A stretch of 64,000 bases of DNA from Epiperipatus broadwayi. Taxonomy: Eukaryota > Onychophora > Udeonychophora > Euonychophora > Peripatidae. Under the pieces are notes generated by a model that worked only from the letters and a program-made list of their open reading frames with translations, was not told the DNA's origin and made no database searches. Where the stretch lies: positions 1,483,767-1,547,766 of the forward strand of contig JAQFVV010012416.1 in NCBI GenBank assembly GCA_028023455.1, written 5' to 3'. Positions 10,514-23,155 of this stretch are shown piece after piece (positions within the stretch are counted from its first letter, which is position 1; the number at the start of each line of letters is the position of its first letter). The translations under genes and the position numbers were made by a program.

Positions 10514-11896
10514 ATACTGTGTCTACCTATGCATAAGTGCCCAAATCAAATTTATAAATACATAATTAAATATTGCTAGGAGAAATATTAATGGCACACT
10601 AAAACCCCATTTGTTTTCAGTGACTATCCACATTATAATTTAATAATTCACCAGAGATCAGAATTTATATAAAAACATAATAGTTGCATTAGATTTCAGC
10701 ACTGGCTCATAATGCATTTCTAACTAATTTTTCATCTAGCAAACCTCTGAGTAACACAATTACGGACCCAGGATGCTATTTAATGACAACCTTTTATCAA
10801 CTGAATGGAACTATTGTGCTCAACCTTTCATTTGGATAGTCAAACATCACATGACCTCCAGAGCAATTAATTAGCCGTATAAATATTATTATTAAAATGG
10901 TATCTAAAAACATGTGGATATAATGTGTTTTAATTACGTAAGCACATAAATAATAAAAGTGAAACATTCGTAGTAAATTACAAAATTTTTAAATTTATTT
11001 AATTTAAACACTACATTCTTAGTTTATTATCACCAAATGTTACCAATAATTTATCACTGCAACAATAGTCTTTAGAGACTATTGTTTTAAAGAAGAAAAA
11101 AAAATAGTTTATTATCTGTAAAATTCAAGTTGATAGATTGGATAACTCAAGAAAAGAGCCAGATGGGCTTCATCTGAGCAATGTCTTTCAGCGGTACAAT
11201 GGGTCTGTAAACTCACACTCCTGACAGCTTTCTGACAAATTTTGATAAACTGGCCATTTGAAGCTATTATACAGACAATTAATTCTAAGCAATAAAACAG
11301 CTGACCCCTACGAACTCCAAAAACAAAAAAAAAGTTCACTATATTTTATAATTGTTTGTCTTCAATAATATACATATTATTTAGGGTAGTTTTTTTCTTC
11401 TTTGTCATTTCGCATCTAGCTGTGCGTATGTGTATATATATGTGCTATTATTAAAATGCAACAATTTTAGCATTTATTCATCTGTTCGTTAATTTACTGA
11501 CTCCTTTTGTTTATCTATCTTCTTACGTATGATGAAGCATAATATTATTTAGCGATACCACAAACATAAATTAGTACACAGTTAATTATTGGCAGCCTCA
11601 TATTTTCTTTTAATTAATTATTCTTATTATTTGATCCGCTTTTCAAAATGCTGAATATGTTCATTTTTTTACCTCTTTTTTTCTTCCATTTATCAATAGG
11701 TCTAGCATCTTTGTTACTTTTTTTTTACCTTCCTAAATCTTTACAAATAAATTAATAATTTTATCTTTATTTCCTTTCTCAATCTGCATTTGTCTAGGAA
11801 ACAGAATGATGCAAATCGTACCCTTACCAAATAATTAAAAGGAATGGCATACTATATCCTATGAGAAGTGTAAAGAAGAGCACATCTTTTATTTAA
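10514..11896. other. AT-rich stretch without recognised features
   Basis: No exon-like or repeat-like segment found. The short minus-strand ORF at 11112-11339 has no family resemblance that I recognise and no clear splice sites. Confidence 0.5.
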
Positions 11897-11903
11897 TCTA
11901 GCC

Positions 11904-12372
11904 CACGGTGTCCCTATCTGGGGTATCAATATCCCCAGGGAATATGGAAAGCTCGTCCAGAGGTGTGGTGAATAGCAAATCAATAAATAGATTATGCTAT
12001 TACTATATTCCAAAAATAGTTACGATATCAACATTCCTGGGCGATTCCATGTAAATATTGTCTATCAACCACACCAGCAACATTTCAAGTTTCTTTTCAG
12101 ACATGGACAGTGAGGTTGCATAAACTTTTTTTCTTACTGCAGAGTCTGATAATTCCAAAATGCTCAGTTAATATTCAGGATAGCTAATGAAACTGTCAGA
12201 TAACCCCCCTCCCCAAGCTTATCTCTATGGCATCTGTACCTCTTGCACATATGCGTCATGTACTGCATGATGCCCTACCCCACTGCTTATTTTTTATTAT
12301 AATGAATAGAGGTATTGGATAATTTACTAAAAGCCAAAGAAGTACAGGGACTAAAAAGGTTGGGAACCCCTG
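11904..12372. mobile_element. hAT-type non-autonomous DNA transposon (MITE), 469 bp
   Basis: The right end reads AAAAAGGTTGGGAACCCCTG, which is the reverse complement of the common hAT terminus CAGGGGTTCCCAACC. The left end is a decayed CACGGTGTCCCTATCTGGGG. Flanks ATCTAGCC and TTCTAACC match at 6 of 8 positions, consistent with the 8-bp target duplication made by hAT transposases. There is no transposase frame inside, so it would have moved in trans. Confidence 0.75.
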
Positions 12373-12380
12373 TTCTAACC

Positions 12381-13352
12381 TCTAAGCATGGGTGAACATT
12401 AATTACCAGAAGGAAGTGCAGCTTAATTTTCAGATCCATTTCTGGTGGAATCAATGCAGTTATATGTCTGGCAAACACTTTTAACTTCCTCCTTTTTTTT
12501 TTACAATTAAGCTAATAGCCTAAAAAAAAACTCAAAGGTTTTAAACTCAAGTCAACCTGTTTGTATAGTTATATGAAACTGATATCAGTCCAGTAATTGC
12601 ATACTTTAGTTAACTTCAGATCTATTCTAGCAATAGGTATCTTGTTTCCTTGGTTAGAAACATTAGTTTAAATAATAAAATAAAAATTTATCACATATAA
12701 TAACAATATAGTTTTATTTAATAAAACTAACATATCTATAATGACTTATTGATAATGATAAATAAAAATGAAAAGTTTATTCTCGTAAAACATATAAAGG
12801 TAGAGAAAAGCATCTGTGATAAATGAATGTGATATACAGGAGAAAAGTATGCATTTAGCACATGCGATATCAGCAGTTTATTCCAAGGTCAAGGATCAGA
12901 GTAAACACTATGTTGAACACAGTCTGATTATCAGTACAGAAAAAAATTATTTTTGAATTTTATTATGCAGGGATGTATCTCTTCATGCACTATTTTTTTT
13001 AAGCACTGCAAGCGCACACCTTAAAAAAAACACTGCCTATAACCATTGATTACTCAAACCTACAGTAGGTGATACTAAAGGAGAGAAAGAAGAATTACTG
13101 TTATTTGTAGTATATAGTAAGCTGAAAGAATCAAGCAATAAAGCATTTGTAAGAAGTACAACCAAATTTTGTATAATTTATAGATTTTTTTTTATTTTTA
13201 AAAAAGTTGTGCCTGAATTAAGATAACAGCCCCTACAAGAATATGACACATCTTCAGCTGCAGTGAAGGCTGTACCGTGATATAAATTATATTTTTTATT
13301 TTTACAATCACTATTGTCTCTCACCAGATTAAGAAGTACAAATACAATGTCA
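12381..13352. other. AT-rich stretch without recognised features
   Basis: Nothing recognised apart from homopolymer runs. Confidence 0.5.
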
Positions 13353-13451
13353 AGCATTGGTGGCCTAGCGGTTAGCAAAGCTGCTTTCCAAGCTGCAGGC
13401 CCGGGTTCGCTTCCCAGTCAACATTTTGGCATATTAAAAAAAAAAAAAAAG
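13353..13451 (+). repeat. tRNA-Gly-like SINE with poly-A tail
   Basis: GCATTGGTGGCCTAGCGG is an A-box-bearing start very close to tRNA-Gly genes. CTTTCCAAGCTGC would be the anticodon region (TCC) and GGTTCGCTTCCC is a B box. The acceptor 3' strand is decayed. It ends TGGCATATT followed by about 15 A. It shares this layout with the element at 602-718. A genuine tRNA gene would lack the A tail and keep its acceptor stem. Confidence 0.75.
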
Positions 13452-16400
13452 CACAAACGCAATAGATTATCATCATAAAAAGTTTTAATGCTAAGATGGC
13501 CAAAATAATTTTATAAAAAAAGAGATTTTGTAACTTAAAACTAATAAAGAATTCACAAGATTATCAACTAGTATTTTTGATAAAACAAAAAATAAGGACA
13601 TTTTTGTAAACACTGAAGATATTAATCCTAAGAAAGCATCTCATAAACTGAAGATAGCCATACTCTACACTATTTTGGTTTTATCTGAGCCATAGTTAAC
13701 TTATCTTTCTCACATATCAAAGAATACATCTATAATTGTTTATAAGAACACCCTTCTCTGGAAAGATACTTGCAATATTTATGAAAAGCTGTATGGAGTG
13801 ACAATTCTCAAATTGAATTTCTGGATGTGCAATTAAATATTACATAAAAAGTATTGCCACATACAAACTAATTTCTTTGCAATAGTTAGTTATGACTTCA
13901 AATATTATTTTATAAGACACCGAATATATTCAGAGAAAATGTATAAAAAGCTATTATATAAACCAGACTTAACACTGAATCATGGCATAGCTTCATCTCC
14001 TAATATATATTTCAAATGGGTACCCCTTTCTAGATATTACCTATGAAACTTTTTAAGCTAGCAAGAATTAGACATACAAAGAGCATTTTGTGAGTCCAAA
14101 ACAATTTTCCTTTTCCTCATTAACAATAAAGCCATATGGGTTTAAACTTCATAGACATTGTTGGAATCTCATTAGATTCAAGCTTACCCACAGCAAACTC
14201 CTATAGAGCCTAAAATACAATTCCCAAATTGTCCATCCTGTACATTTGATAACAGAACTGAAGATCTTTAAAGGAAATCTATAACTAAACAAATATTTGG
14301 ATTTTTAACTCTTCAAGGCTTCAAAAATGCCAGAATATCCTTCAAATAAAAAAAATATCTTAAATTTTGACAACCAGAGGTTCTCCTGTAGAACAGTACC
14401 ATAAATTTCTTGAATCTTAGTACTTGCTCTCACCTTCCATCACATCAATCAGGATAGGATTATTTCTACTATTTATTTCCAAAAGTAATTTTCATTCATA
14501 TATTGGTTTGAGGGGGGGGGGGGCACAACAGCCTAGCGTGGCGAGATATTCTCACCTAAGGGGTATTTTCTGATGTACGGTTGATATTAAATTATCATTC
14601 TACTTTCTTTCAAGCGTAACATATTCAAAAACTTTTGAATTGAAAATGTTCTTCAATTTTTTATTCCTTTTAGTAATTTAAGATATAATCTAAAGGTATT
14701 AAATTTAGCTATATACTTATTATTTCTCCAAAGAGTACATACATTACCAAATATGGGTGTGAAGAATTTAATGTTTAGTTTTTCCCCTCACATACCCATG
14801 CTGAAATCTTTTGTTATTACACAGTGCAATGTTATATTCATTCATCCAGCTTTTTTCTTTTTTTTACATTCCTGACTTTTATTATTAGTTGTAAAATACA
14901 TTATGGTTAAAAAAATCTTTAACAAAGCAGAGACTAATTTAATATTACTTAATACTTTCTAAGAATTTGGGGAAAATGTACACCGATATGAAATTTCCTT
15001 TATGTTTTAAACAATGTCAATAATAACGCACTACGTTAACAACAATTCTCTTGTAAGGATTCTCTTCACCATTCCCCCAGAAACAGTAAAAGAAAAAAAT
15101 ATTATGTCAGATTTTCCAACAACTGAATGGTAAGATTTTGTATATTTTTCATTTCCTGTTTTACTTAGCTTGACATCCCTTTTGCAAACCAATATTGGAT
15201 AATAAATTGGATATGGGCCTGCAAACTGAAAAAAAATTGCGAGTACGATTGGAATCAGATAAAAAAATCAAATTTTACCAATTCAGATTTGAAACCTAGG
15301 TCAGAGATATTGCAAACAGATGTTCTACTACTACAACATGATATTGATTTATATTTTCTCTTGTACACATAGTCCCACTAGAATATACAGATATATTTAT
15401 GGTGGGCAAAATGTAATTACTAAACCTACAGTGAGTGGCTCAGTAATATGTATTGTTGTTAATTTTTAAAATAAAATTATATCTATTTTAGTGTTATTTA
15501 TACATATATCAGCAATTCACATATGAATGTATGCTAGCTAACAAAGTTTTTGAATCAAACACACCATGCTCAGTACATGTAGAATAGTTCTATTTTTATG
15601 TATTAAGTGCATTATAAAACTACTTAAACAAATAAAAAAGGAGTGTTAAATATTTAACCAGTAAACCACACTGTCTCTAACTGCACATAAAATCCACTAT
15701 TTTTACGATTAACGAGTGCTTAAATTAATGGTAATGAAAATGGTTTATTGCTCAGGAAATCATATAAAACACAGAAGTAACAATGATGAGCATATATTAA
15801 GAAATAGATAGAGTTTTCAACAAAAAAAAATAAGTGATAACAAGGTATTATGTTTTAATTACCATATGATGATTAAACATTTTAAAGTCGGAAATCTAAA
15901 CATCATCATGAATATACGCATTAAAAATATTGCATCCGAATTTCTTCCGAAATCAGAAGTGAGAGGAAGATAAAAATGTAACATAGACACATATGACAAA
16001 GTATTCTATTATTGCTTTCGATGCAAAGTGACTTGATTATTGAAGTTAGCTTGGAATATTGCCGATGTTCAATAAATTTACTCCAACGGAAATTTAGTGG
16101 CAGAAAATATTCTCCCCACTACCTATTACATACTTTCTTGCACATTGACTTCACAAAGGTGTATTAACTTTAATTGAAACATGAAACTACACATCTTTGT
16201 GCATTATATCAAAAGAAACGACAAAGACGAAGTCATGAATTTGAAAACCTGAAGGAAAAATAGATAAGATTAGGATTTTTTTTCTTAAAAAAAAAAAAAA
16301 AGAATTCAAATATTATTAAGAAGTTACTAATGATGTAAAAGACTAGGCTCAAGCTATGGGAGAACAAAATATAATTAAATATGAAATACTAACTACGTTA

Positions 16401-16930
16401 ATGCTTCTTTACTCACTGTGTTATTGACTATAAATAGCATTTCGTAAACAAATATTTCAAGATGATGTCATAAAATGTATTTCAGAAATTGTGAACATTC
16501 ATTCATTCAAATGCAAACCTTAAAAATTTTATCGAGTTGAATTTTAAAGAAAAAACTAGATAAGTCTTATGCCTTAAATATGTTTGTCGCTCTTGTAGAA
16601 GCTGTTGTTGACTTTGTTGCCTTGAATAGATTTGTGGCAAAGTACTAAACCAGTTGTGAATTTTTTATGATTTGAATATGCATGTTATTAAGTGTTGAAC
16701 CTTTTGATGGCTTGAGTTGTGGATTTTGATGTCTTGAATATAATCATTACATGTGTACTACCGATTGCTAATTTCTTGAAAGAAATATATTTCCCAAATC
16801 AAGAGCATGAATAATTTATGGGATCTCATATTTATGCCGATGGAATGCTGCATCTTCAATGTTTAATTATGATAATTTAAAGAAAAAACAGGTAATTCGA
16901 TTTTTATCGAACATGAAAGAAACTCTGGAC
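13452..16930. other. Long AT-rich stretch without recognised features
   Basis: I found no coding exon, RNA gene or repeat partner. A G tract near 14511-14522 is the only notable low-complexity feature. Confidence 0.5.
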
Positions 16931-16943
16931 ATGCTTTTCTACC

Positions 16944-17070
16944 TACCACAGCCAGTGTCGTTTGCTCTGAAACAAACGACACCAAACGTAAAGTTAGGGA
17001 AGCTTACTTCATTGCGGCTGACCCATCGGCAATCAACAGAAGAGATGCCTGCTATTCCCTATCTCATAAA
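16944..17070 (+). pseudogene. Penelope-like element, C-terminal ORF fragment
   Basis: One frame reads KVREAYFIAADPSAINRRDA and ends SLSHKWST before a stop. The same block recurs at 35.6-35.7 kb (KIREALHIAIDPRSINRR) and 55.73-55.82 kb (KVKEMCFIADDTSAIKW). The pattern R-K/V-REA-x-I...INR...W is the usual end of Penelope-type proteins after their GIY-YIG endonuclease. No RT or GIY-YIG motif remains upstream, so the copy is 5' truncated. It lies about 0.6 kb upstream of a hammerhead motif, the relation expected for these elements. Confidence 0.65.
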
Positions 17071-17336
17071 TGGTCCACGTAACATCTGCATATAAATTTG
17101 CATAAAATTTGCATAGTTTTACAGTTATTAACAGAATAACTCGCCATGAATATGGGACTGTAGACTGTCCCGAAAGCGCTTGGAAGTAAAAAATTTGACA
17201 ATTTATTAATAGCTTCATTAACTGTGCACAGAGCACATATATATATTAATTTATTTAAGATTGTACACTCAATTTTCAATTTTTTTTTTTTTAAAAAAAT
17301 CAAACAAAAAGATCATTTAAATTCTTAAAAAAGTAA

Positions 17337-17394
17337 TATATCACATGACCCCATTTCTTTTTTTAAGCTTAAAAAAATGGGGTCATGTGATATA
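17337..17394. repeat. Near-perfect 58-bp palindrome
   Basis: TATATCACATGACCCCATTT (17337-17356) and its exact reverse complement at 17375-17394 enclose a T-run, AAGCTT and an A-run that also pair. Transcribed, it folds almost without a loop. It lies between the Penelope fragment and the hammerhead at 17.65 kb and may be a fold-back remnant of that element's 3' region. Confidence 0.85.
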
Positions 17395-17439
17395 TGACCC
17401 TTATTTTTTATTGACTATTTATAGTTTTTGCTTTAAGTC

Positions 17440-17800
17440 TTAAGTGATGTTATATTGCTAAGACTACTAATATATGGGTTGGCTGAAGATCTCTTAGCTC
17501 CATATAGCTATTTAAGTTAGATAGCTGGCTTTGAAGACCTTTAAGTGTTGAAAATTTCAGATTTTCTATTCAATGGTTAACTCTTAGATAAATGCTGGCT
17601 TTGGGTTGGTATTTTTAGATCTAGTGTCTGAAACTATCCTAGCGCCTCTCTGAGGAGTACCAAAGCATGAAACCATTGGTCAGGGGATTGGAAGTGGTTT
17701 CTGATAGAAATATTTTAAATGCTTTCCCTTGGTTAGCATTTATCACAAAGCTTGTTGAGCAATTAGCAAAGCTCTTTGTTTACACTCAAATTTCTTAACT
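17440..17800 (+). mobile_element. 3' (pLTR-like) region of a Penelope-like element
   Basis: The region surrounds the hammerhead at 17.65 kb. Its part 17680-17790 recurs inverted at 56.62-56.73 kb (GGTCAGGGGATTGG, then AGCATTTATC, then AAGCTTGTTGAGCAATTAGC). The second copy starts next to the predicted cleavage site, as expected if transcripts begin at the self-cleaved end. Element ends were not determined. Confidence 0.55.
17635..17695 (+). ncRNA. Hammerhead ribozyme motif, family E (best preserved)
   Basis: Stem I inner CCTCT (17645-17649) pairs with AGGGG (17682-17686), and outer TCC (17637-17639) with GGA (17690-17692). CTGAGGA is at 17650-17656. Stem II GTAC/GCAT surrounds CAAA with one A-C mismatch that a single transition explains. 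GAAA is at 17669-17672. Stem III is ACC/GGT (17672-17674, 17678-17680) with loop ATT, and cleavage is predicted after C17681 (GGTC). Every invariant core position of a type I hammerhead is present and stem III has three pairs. It lies about 0.6 kb downstream of a Penelope-like frame. Confidence 0.75.
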
Positions 17801-18498
17801 TAAAAATTCAGGATGGGTTTCATGATACTGAAATTGAAGAGAACAAATTGCAATAGCACATATATAAATTAAAAGCATTTTAGAATGACTTTCAGTGCAA
17901 ATTTCTTTCAATATCCTTCTGTAATGTGTAGGAATGCAGGAGAATAAAATTGCATAAAGATATACGGTTCAAGTGATGCATAAACACCTATGAGCTTGAA
18001 AATAAATCCGAGAGATAAAGTAGTCTTATTTTAGAAAACTACTTTTCCTCTCCCCTCAATTTTTGATTCAGTCTCCTGATACATATAGGACTGCAGGAGA
18101 ATATATATTTAAAATTGGAGCATAAACATTCATGTTTTACCGAGTTTAAAAACAAATCCTAGAGGCAAAACATCCTTAGTTTTCCACTCAGTTTTTGTTT
18201 CAACCAATTGATGTCATCTCTTTCATTTGTAATAAATTTTCTCAAGATAAAAGTACCACGCTGGTCTTTACCAACACACATCTTCTTAAATTTATTAAAA
18301 CTTTTAACATCATATTAGTTAGATTTTAAAGAATTAACCGCAAACAAAAAAATCTAATCAAATCCACTCAATAAACATAAACTAAAATTATTAATACAGT
18401 AAGAAAAACTGTAGTTTGTATATTTCCTTAATAAAACATTTTGCGGTGCCTGAAATATTTTTAAAATGTTGAATGCATTCATTCAGTGGTAGATTTTT
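17801..18498. other. AT-rich stretch without recognised features
   Basis: Nothing recognised; no exon-like segment. Confidence 0.5.
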
Positions 18499-18612
18499 TT
18501 TTTTTTTTCACATGTCATAGCATCGGCCGGGAGGCGAACCCGCAACAGTCGTCTGCAACCAACTGCTTGCTTGCAAGGCGGTTGCGCTGACTCTCGGCTA
18601 ACAACGCTATAG
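18499..18612 (-). repeat. tRNA-like SINE with class II (Leu/Ser-type) head
   Basis: Minus strand: AGCGTTGTTAGCCGAGAGTC (A box type TAGCCGAGAG), then GCCTTGCAAGCAAG, an extra arm GTTGCAGACGACTG, the B box GCGGGTTCGCCTCCC, GGCCGATGCTATG, ACATG and an A tract. The acceptor ends AGCGTT and GATGCT can pair. The long variable arm points to a Leu- or Ser-type tRNA ancestor. The copy at 41535 has the same build, so it is a retroposed family. Confidence 0.75.
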
Positions 18613-19905
18613 GACAATATGTTTTTTAAGTTAGATGCACAATAGACCCTAAAATTTCATTTTAAAGTTTTAAATCCCCACGCAGGCAAACCTTATCTTG
18701 GGTTCAAAACTTAAAAAACCACGAATCAAATTCATACTATAAAAAAGTGAGATATTGATCAAAGGCGTTTAAAGAATCTATTAATAATGCTTATTGCAAA
18801 TGACATCTCTTAATAATTGGGTTATGAAAATATCATTAATTATTTTGCTGCATTAAGAAGTAAGAAGTACTTTTATAAAGCTAATTATTTTTTTGTATAT
18901 TTCTGATTAGTTGTCGAAAATCTACAAATCAACAATTTTATTAATAATGGGCGCACTTAAGATTCCTTACTCCTAGTTCTTTATTTCACTACGATGCAAT
19001 ATAAATAATAGCCAAATTATGAACTATTACAATACAAGATTAATAGGATCAGTTTCTGTACATTAGCCACAAGTCAAAAAAAGGTTGAATTTCATTTACA
19101 TTAAGCAGATTTCTCTTGCTTTATTTCAAAATGTGAAAACTGAAATACATATAAATATTAAATGGTGAGCCTTTTTACATATTAACAGGCATATATACAA
19201 TTATATTCTGGATAAGTATAAATTATAATCAAGTTCATTTTTATACAAACCTTGTATCTGTAAAAAGACATTACTTATTTTTATAATTATTAATTGTATT
19301 GCCTTTTTATACCATTGACAAACATATACTAATTGGCATTTATTTGTAAGTTGAGTATATTATTTTTGTTATATATAAAATCAATAATTTTTTTTTTAAT
19401 TTATACACAATCTTTTAAATATCAATAATTTAAAATGTTAAGTGGGCCTCCCAAATCTCATATACATATCTTGGACCCTTCTAATACTTAATTCGTCACT
19501 GCGAGTGACTCTTCTGACCAAGAAACTAGCCCAACTCTAGAATATGTATGAATGAAAGCACGCACACACACACATACACACAATGAAAAATCAGTACTTA
19601 TATATAAAAGAATAAAAAATTGGTTTTCTTCATCTTTGAACAATTAATAATTAAAACATCATAAATGAATAAAAAAAAACATCAGCTGTTAGAAGAATTA
19701 ATTCATTTCAGGGTTTAGAGCTTGAGTAAATTACAATGGAGACAAGATGGTAGTGTGTATCCACGTCCCGTTTCACACTAATGACTGCTTTCTGTAAGGA
19801 GCATGTAGATGTAGCTTCACTGTACAATATCTATTGATTAGTAAAGCTTACATTAGAGGACTCTGAAGTAGATTAAAAAGTGAAGTACTTTTCCTAAATG
19901 CATAA
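18613..19905. other. AT-rich stretch without recognised features
   Basis: No gene or repeat partner recognised; a short CA microsatellite lies near 19560-19582. Confidence 0.5.
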
Positions 19906-19907
19906 CA

Positions 19908-20188
19908 AACGGGTGTTACTGACATCGTTGAAAGAATTAAAAGATTGAAGTGAAGTTGGGTTGGACATATTGCTAGAAGAGATGATTATAGATGAACAAC
20001 TGAAATCTTAAACCGGATTACACGAGATTGTAAAAGACCCAGAAAGAGACCATATGTTAGATGGATAGATGAAATAAGAAAGTTTGCAGGAATGATGTGG
20101 AAAAAAGAGGCTAGAGATCAGAGAAGATGAATTGAACACCGAGAGATCTTCACCCTGAAATGGATTGATAATGATGATGATGAAGCAC
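19908..20188 (+). pseudogene. RTE-like LINE, C-terminal fragment
   Basis: The translation shows TGVTDIVERIKRLK, WVGHIARRDD, RDCKRPRKRPYVRW and DEIRKFAGMMW, interrupted by stops. This matches the ORF at 60191-60811 residue for residue over its second half. The tail is a GATGATGAT microsatellite, typical of RTE 3' ends. It is a 5'-truncated dead copy with only the post-RT region. Confidence 0.85.
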
Positions 20189-20754
20189 AGAAAGCTAGTA
20201 ATAATTTCGTTTGATTAAAAAAATCGTATGTATCTATAAAAACTTTTATGTAATTTTATTTTTATTTGACAGATTTCTTTAATTTAACAGAATAGCCTCA
20301 GATGGTTTCGAGAATATAAATAAAATATGCCCAACAGTAAGTTTGGTTAACTAGATATCAAAGTACAGTGGCCACTTGATCATCATCAGTGATAGTTTGC
20401 CATTACTTTCTATAAATATAATTTGTGAGAAGGTGGAGGGATATAAAATGCACCCTTGTCTTTCTCCCATCTCAAGTGATATCCTGGGTAAAAGATGATT
20501 AGTCTAAATTATAAATATCTTAATTGTGCTATTAAATTTTAAAAAATAATTGTTTAGCATCACAATTTACAAGAAAAGATAATAAAATGTTGAAAGTAAT
20601 AGAATAGAAAATATCTATGATTAAAAATATCCAAATCAAAATGACTTTCTGAAAAACCTTTCTATTTCTACTTATACACTCAATTAAGCTTATTTTTCAT
20701 TTTGCTGACGACAGATAAGCTTCAAACTCGGTATCATTTGAAAAGAAATGCAGA

Positions 20755-20890
20755 TCATAATATGGTACTCAGATCATAGTATGGTACTCTCCTCCATAAG
20801 GTGTTAAAAGTGGATAGAAATCAGTCCCCAACTTGCATGAGAGTGGTGCAGTGAAAATTACACTATAGAAATATTATAATACTCATTTCA
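20755..20890. repeat. Partial copy of the MITE found at 48.6 kb
   Basis: CCATAAGGTGTTAAAAGTGG, ATAGAAATCAGTCCCCAAC and the following GAGAGTGGTGCAGTGAAAAT align with the interior of the MITE at 48607-48820, but the 28-bp terminal repeats are missing. A short local duplication (AGATCATA.TATGGTACTC twice) lies at its left edge. Confidence 0.65.
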
Positions 20891-21579
20891 TAATTTTGTA
20901 TCAGTAATAATAAATTCAAATGATTCATTTCAAACAGCTATTATTTACTGCGTTTAGTTGAACAATGGTCTAGTATACCTGGAGGTCATGTCTTGTTTTT
21001 GTTTTTTTTTTGATTTAATAATGAATTCCTTCACTTAATATTCTTGAAAATGCAGATAATTTTTATGCTATTAATAATAAATCAATTTTTTTCTTATAAA
21101 TCTCTCTACTGCTTATAAATTTTAAATGATTTACAGATAAGTACGCAGTTATTTGCATTCCACTAGTGTTTCAAGTACAAAAGTACTCTATATACATAGA
21201 GATAGTTCTAAGTCTTATCAAGAAGTACCTGAAACCACAGATAGCAAACCTTATGTAAGTGTTTAGTATATATATAGATATAAGATACAATTTAATTTTA
21301 AAAACGAATACAATAAAACATTAATAAAAATAATTAACAAAAAAACATTGCAATTATAAAAAAGACAGTAAATTAAAAATCAAAAGAAAGAGCACAATCA
21401 CGATTTAATAAATCCTGACCCTGGAGGATGAAAAAATAGCTGTTTGAAAGATGTTCAAATATAATTTTTGACTTTTTCTAAGAGTATTTAATAAATGAAA
21501 TATAGTATTTTAAAAATGAACAAAAGTTGACAGTATTCTAATAAGAATAGATTTCAAAATCCTCTCAAATTAGTTTTAA
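20891..21579. other. AT-rich stretch without recognised features
   Basis: Nothing recognised. Confidence 0.5.
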
Positions 21580-21905
21580 AACAAACAAAACTTTCCATAC
21601 AATAGTGCCATACAGGGAAAGCCAGAAGTCTTGTGCATAAAATGTCTATCTACTGCCTACTCATCCAATATCCACAGACTAGTTTCTGGCTTGTGCCCTT
21701 CATCATCGAGGAGCTTTGAATCTAAGAGCACTGCATCTAGATCTTAGGAACTAATCCAACCTTCCAGCAGCCACATTTTATCTCTATTTCATTACAAAAC
21801 TATGAGATTAAAATTGAAAACACAACAATATTTTCAATCCAAGCTCATTAGCTTATATTGTCATATAGGTCTGAACTCAGTTCAGTACCCATACATTTTT
21901 TCAAA
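21580..21905 (-). repeat. Family A hammerhead repeat, copy A2
   Basis: The order on the minus strand is identical to copy A3 at 23.2-23.6 kb: ATGTATGGGTACTGAACTGAG, AGCTTGGATTGAAAAT, ATAGAGATAAAATGTGGCTGC, GCAGTGCTCTTA, the hammerhead, then GTAGGCAG...TATGCACAAG. A2 and A3 face each other about 1.3 kb apart, so this interval can form a long inverted repeat. Confidence 0.8.
21663..21722 (-). ncRNA. Hammerhead motif, family A (copy A2, core C lost)
   Basis: GAAA (21686-21683), the TAGTCTGTGGA cleavage-site arm, the CTCCTC arm and both outer strands are kept. The core reads ATGATGA (21706-21700) in place of CTGATGA, so the invariant first C is lost. Stem II GGGC/GCC around ACAA-type loop survives. 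Probably inactive. Confidence 0.6.
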
Positions 21906-22975
21906 TTAGTTTTGTAAGCAGAATACTAGCTCAGATTCTGGCAGTGCATTTGTATAAATATCAAAAATACATTTATATTTAAGCAAGAATAATTGTTTTA
22001 ACTACATTTAATGCAAAAAAACAATTTTGTAAATCTTGGAGAAGTCTTAAATATGATGATGTTTGAACTTCGAAACAAGTGTGTGTGTTTTTTTTAAATA
22101 TATGAATCAATTAAACTAAGCCACCCAATCTTAAGAGTGATTTTATTACTCCAATTTAATAAAAATAAGCTGTTGAAGCATTCAGAAGTATGAGAAAATA
22201 AATTTGGTTACACATAAGCTCCAATCAAATACATAGTTTGTTCCCTTTACCACATAAAAACTGACCAATTATCACGCAGGATTTTTTTGAAAATCTTGGC
22301 TCATCAGATCTATAGAACATTGCCAATCAACTAAGTAAATATAGAAAACATTATTTTTATATTCTTCACCAATTGCTTAGAGTGCTTCAAAATGTCTGTG
22401 TAAATGTAGCACTATTTTTTCTAACGAAAAGAAGAATTGCTATATTTGCACGGATGATTAGAAGGCTTTAAGCAATTGACAAGGAAGAATTTCTTGAAAC
22501 GTATGCATCCTACAGTGGTTGGTTAGTTTTTTAAATGACACAGTGATAAAACAAAGAATGTTTCAAGCACAAAGCTTACATCTATGAAAATTTGTTTATA
22601 TGCATTTACTTAACTATACATGTAGATGCCTATCTTACTAATGAAGATTTAATTAATAAAATGTTTTACATGATTCTGTCTTATTTAATTCTTAGACACA
22701 TTAAAAAAGGTCAATTTATTGAAGATCATTCTGTTGAATACTGATACCTTAATATCAAATTAGTTGATTTAACATTGGCAATACAAGAATGGTTCCTATA
22801 TTTTATATTTTTAAACGATTGGTGGTGGTGCTCTAGTCAATTGTTAAAAAAAAGATTGCCTGAAATGTATATACTCTTCAAAACAATGGCCAGGTTTTTA
22901 TGTGGTATAGTAATTGAACGATAAATGTTTCAAGCATTGTGCCTGGAGCCTTTACCAATCCAAATTTGTTTAAAA
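21906..22975. other. AT-rich stretch without recognised features
   Basis: Nothing recognised. Confidence 0.5.
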
Positions 22976-22979
22976 TAAA

Positions 22980-23155
22980 AATATAAAACAGGCAAAACTC
23001 TCCATACAGTAGTGTCACTCAGTGCAAGCCAGAGTAATCAATGGATGTCAGTGTCTGCTCATCCAATATCCCCAGACTGTATGGAGAGTTTTGCCTGTTT
23101 TAATAACAGTTATGAGCAAGCATAAAAAATGGTGATCATGTGATGTTTAGTGGTT
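22980..23155. repeat. Family A fold-back derivative A6
   Basis: AACAGGCAAAACTCTCCATAC at the left and GTATGGAGAGTTTTGCCTGTT at the right are reverse complements enclosing a short body. The body keeps CTCATCCAATATCCCCAGACT (inverted stem I/III part) but has lost the ribozyme core. The right tail continues AACAGTTATGAGCAAGCAT...GATCATGTGATG and runs directly into the full unit A3. Confidence 0.8.
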
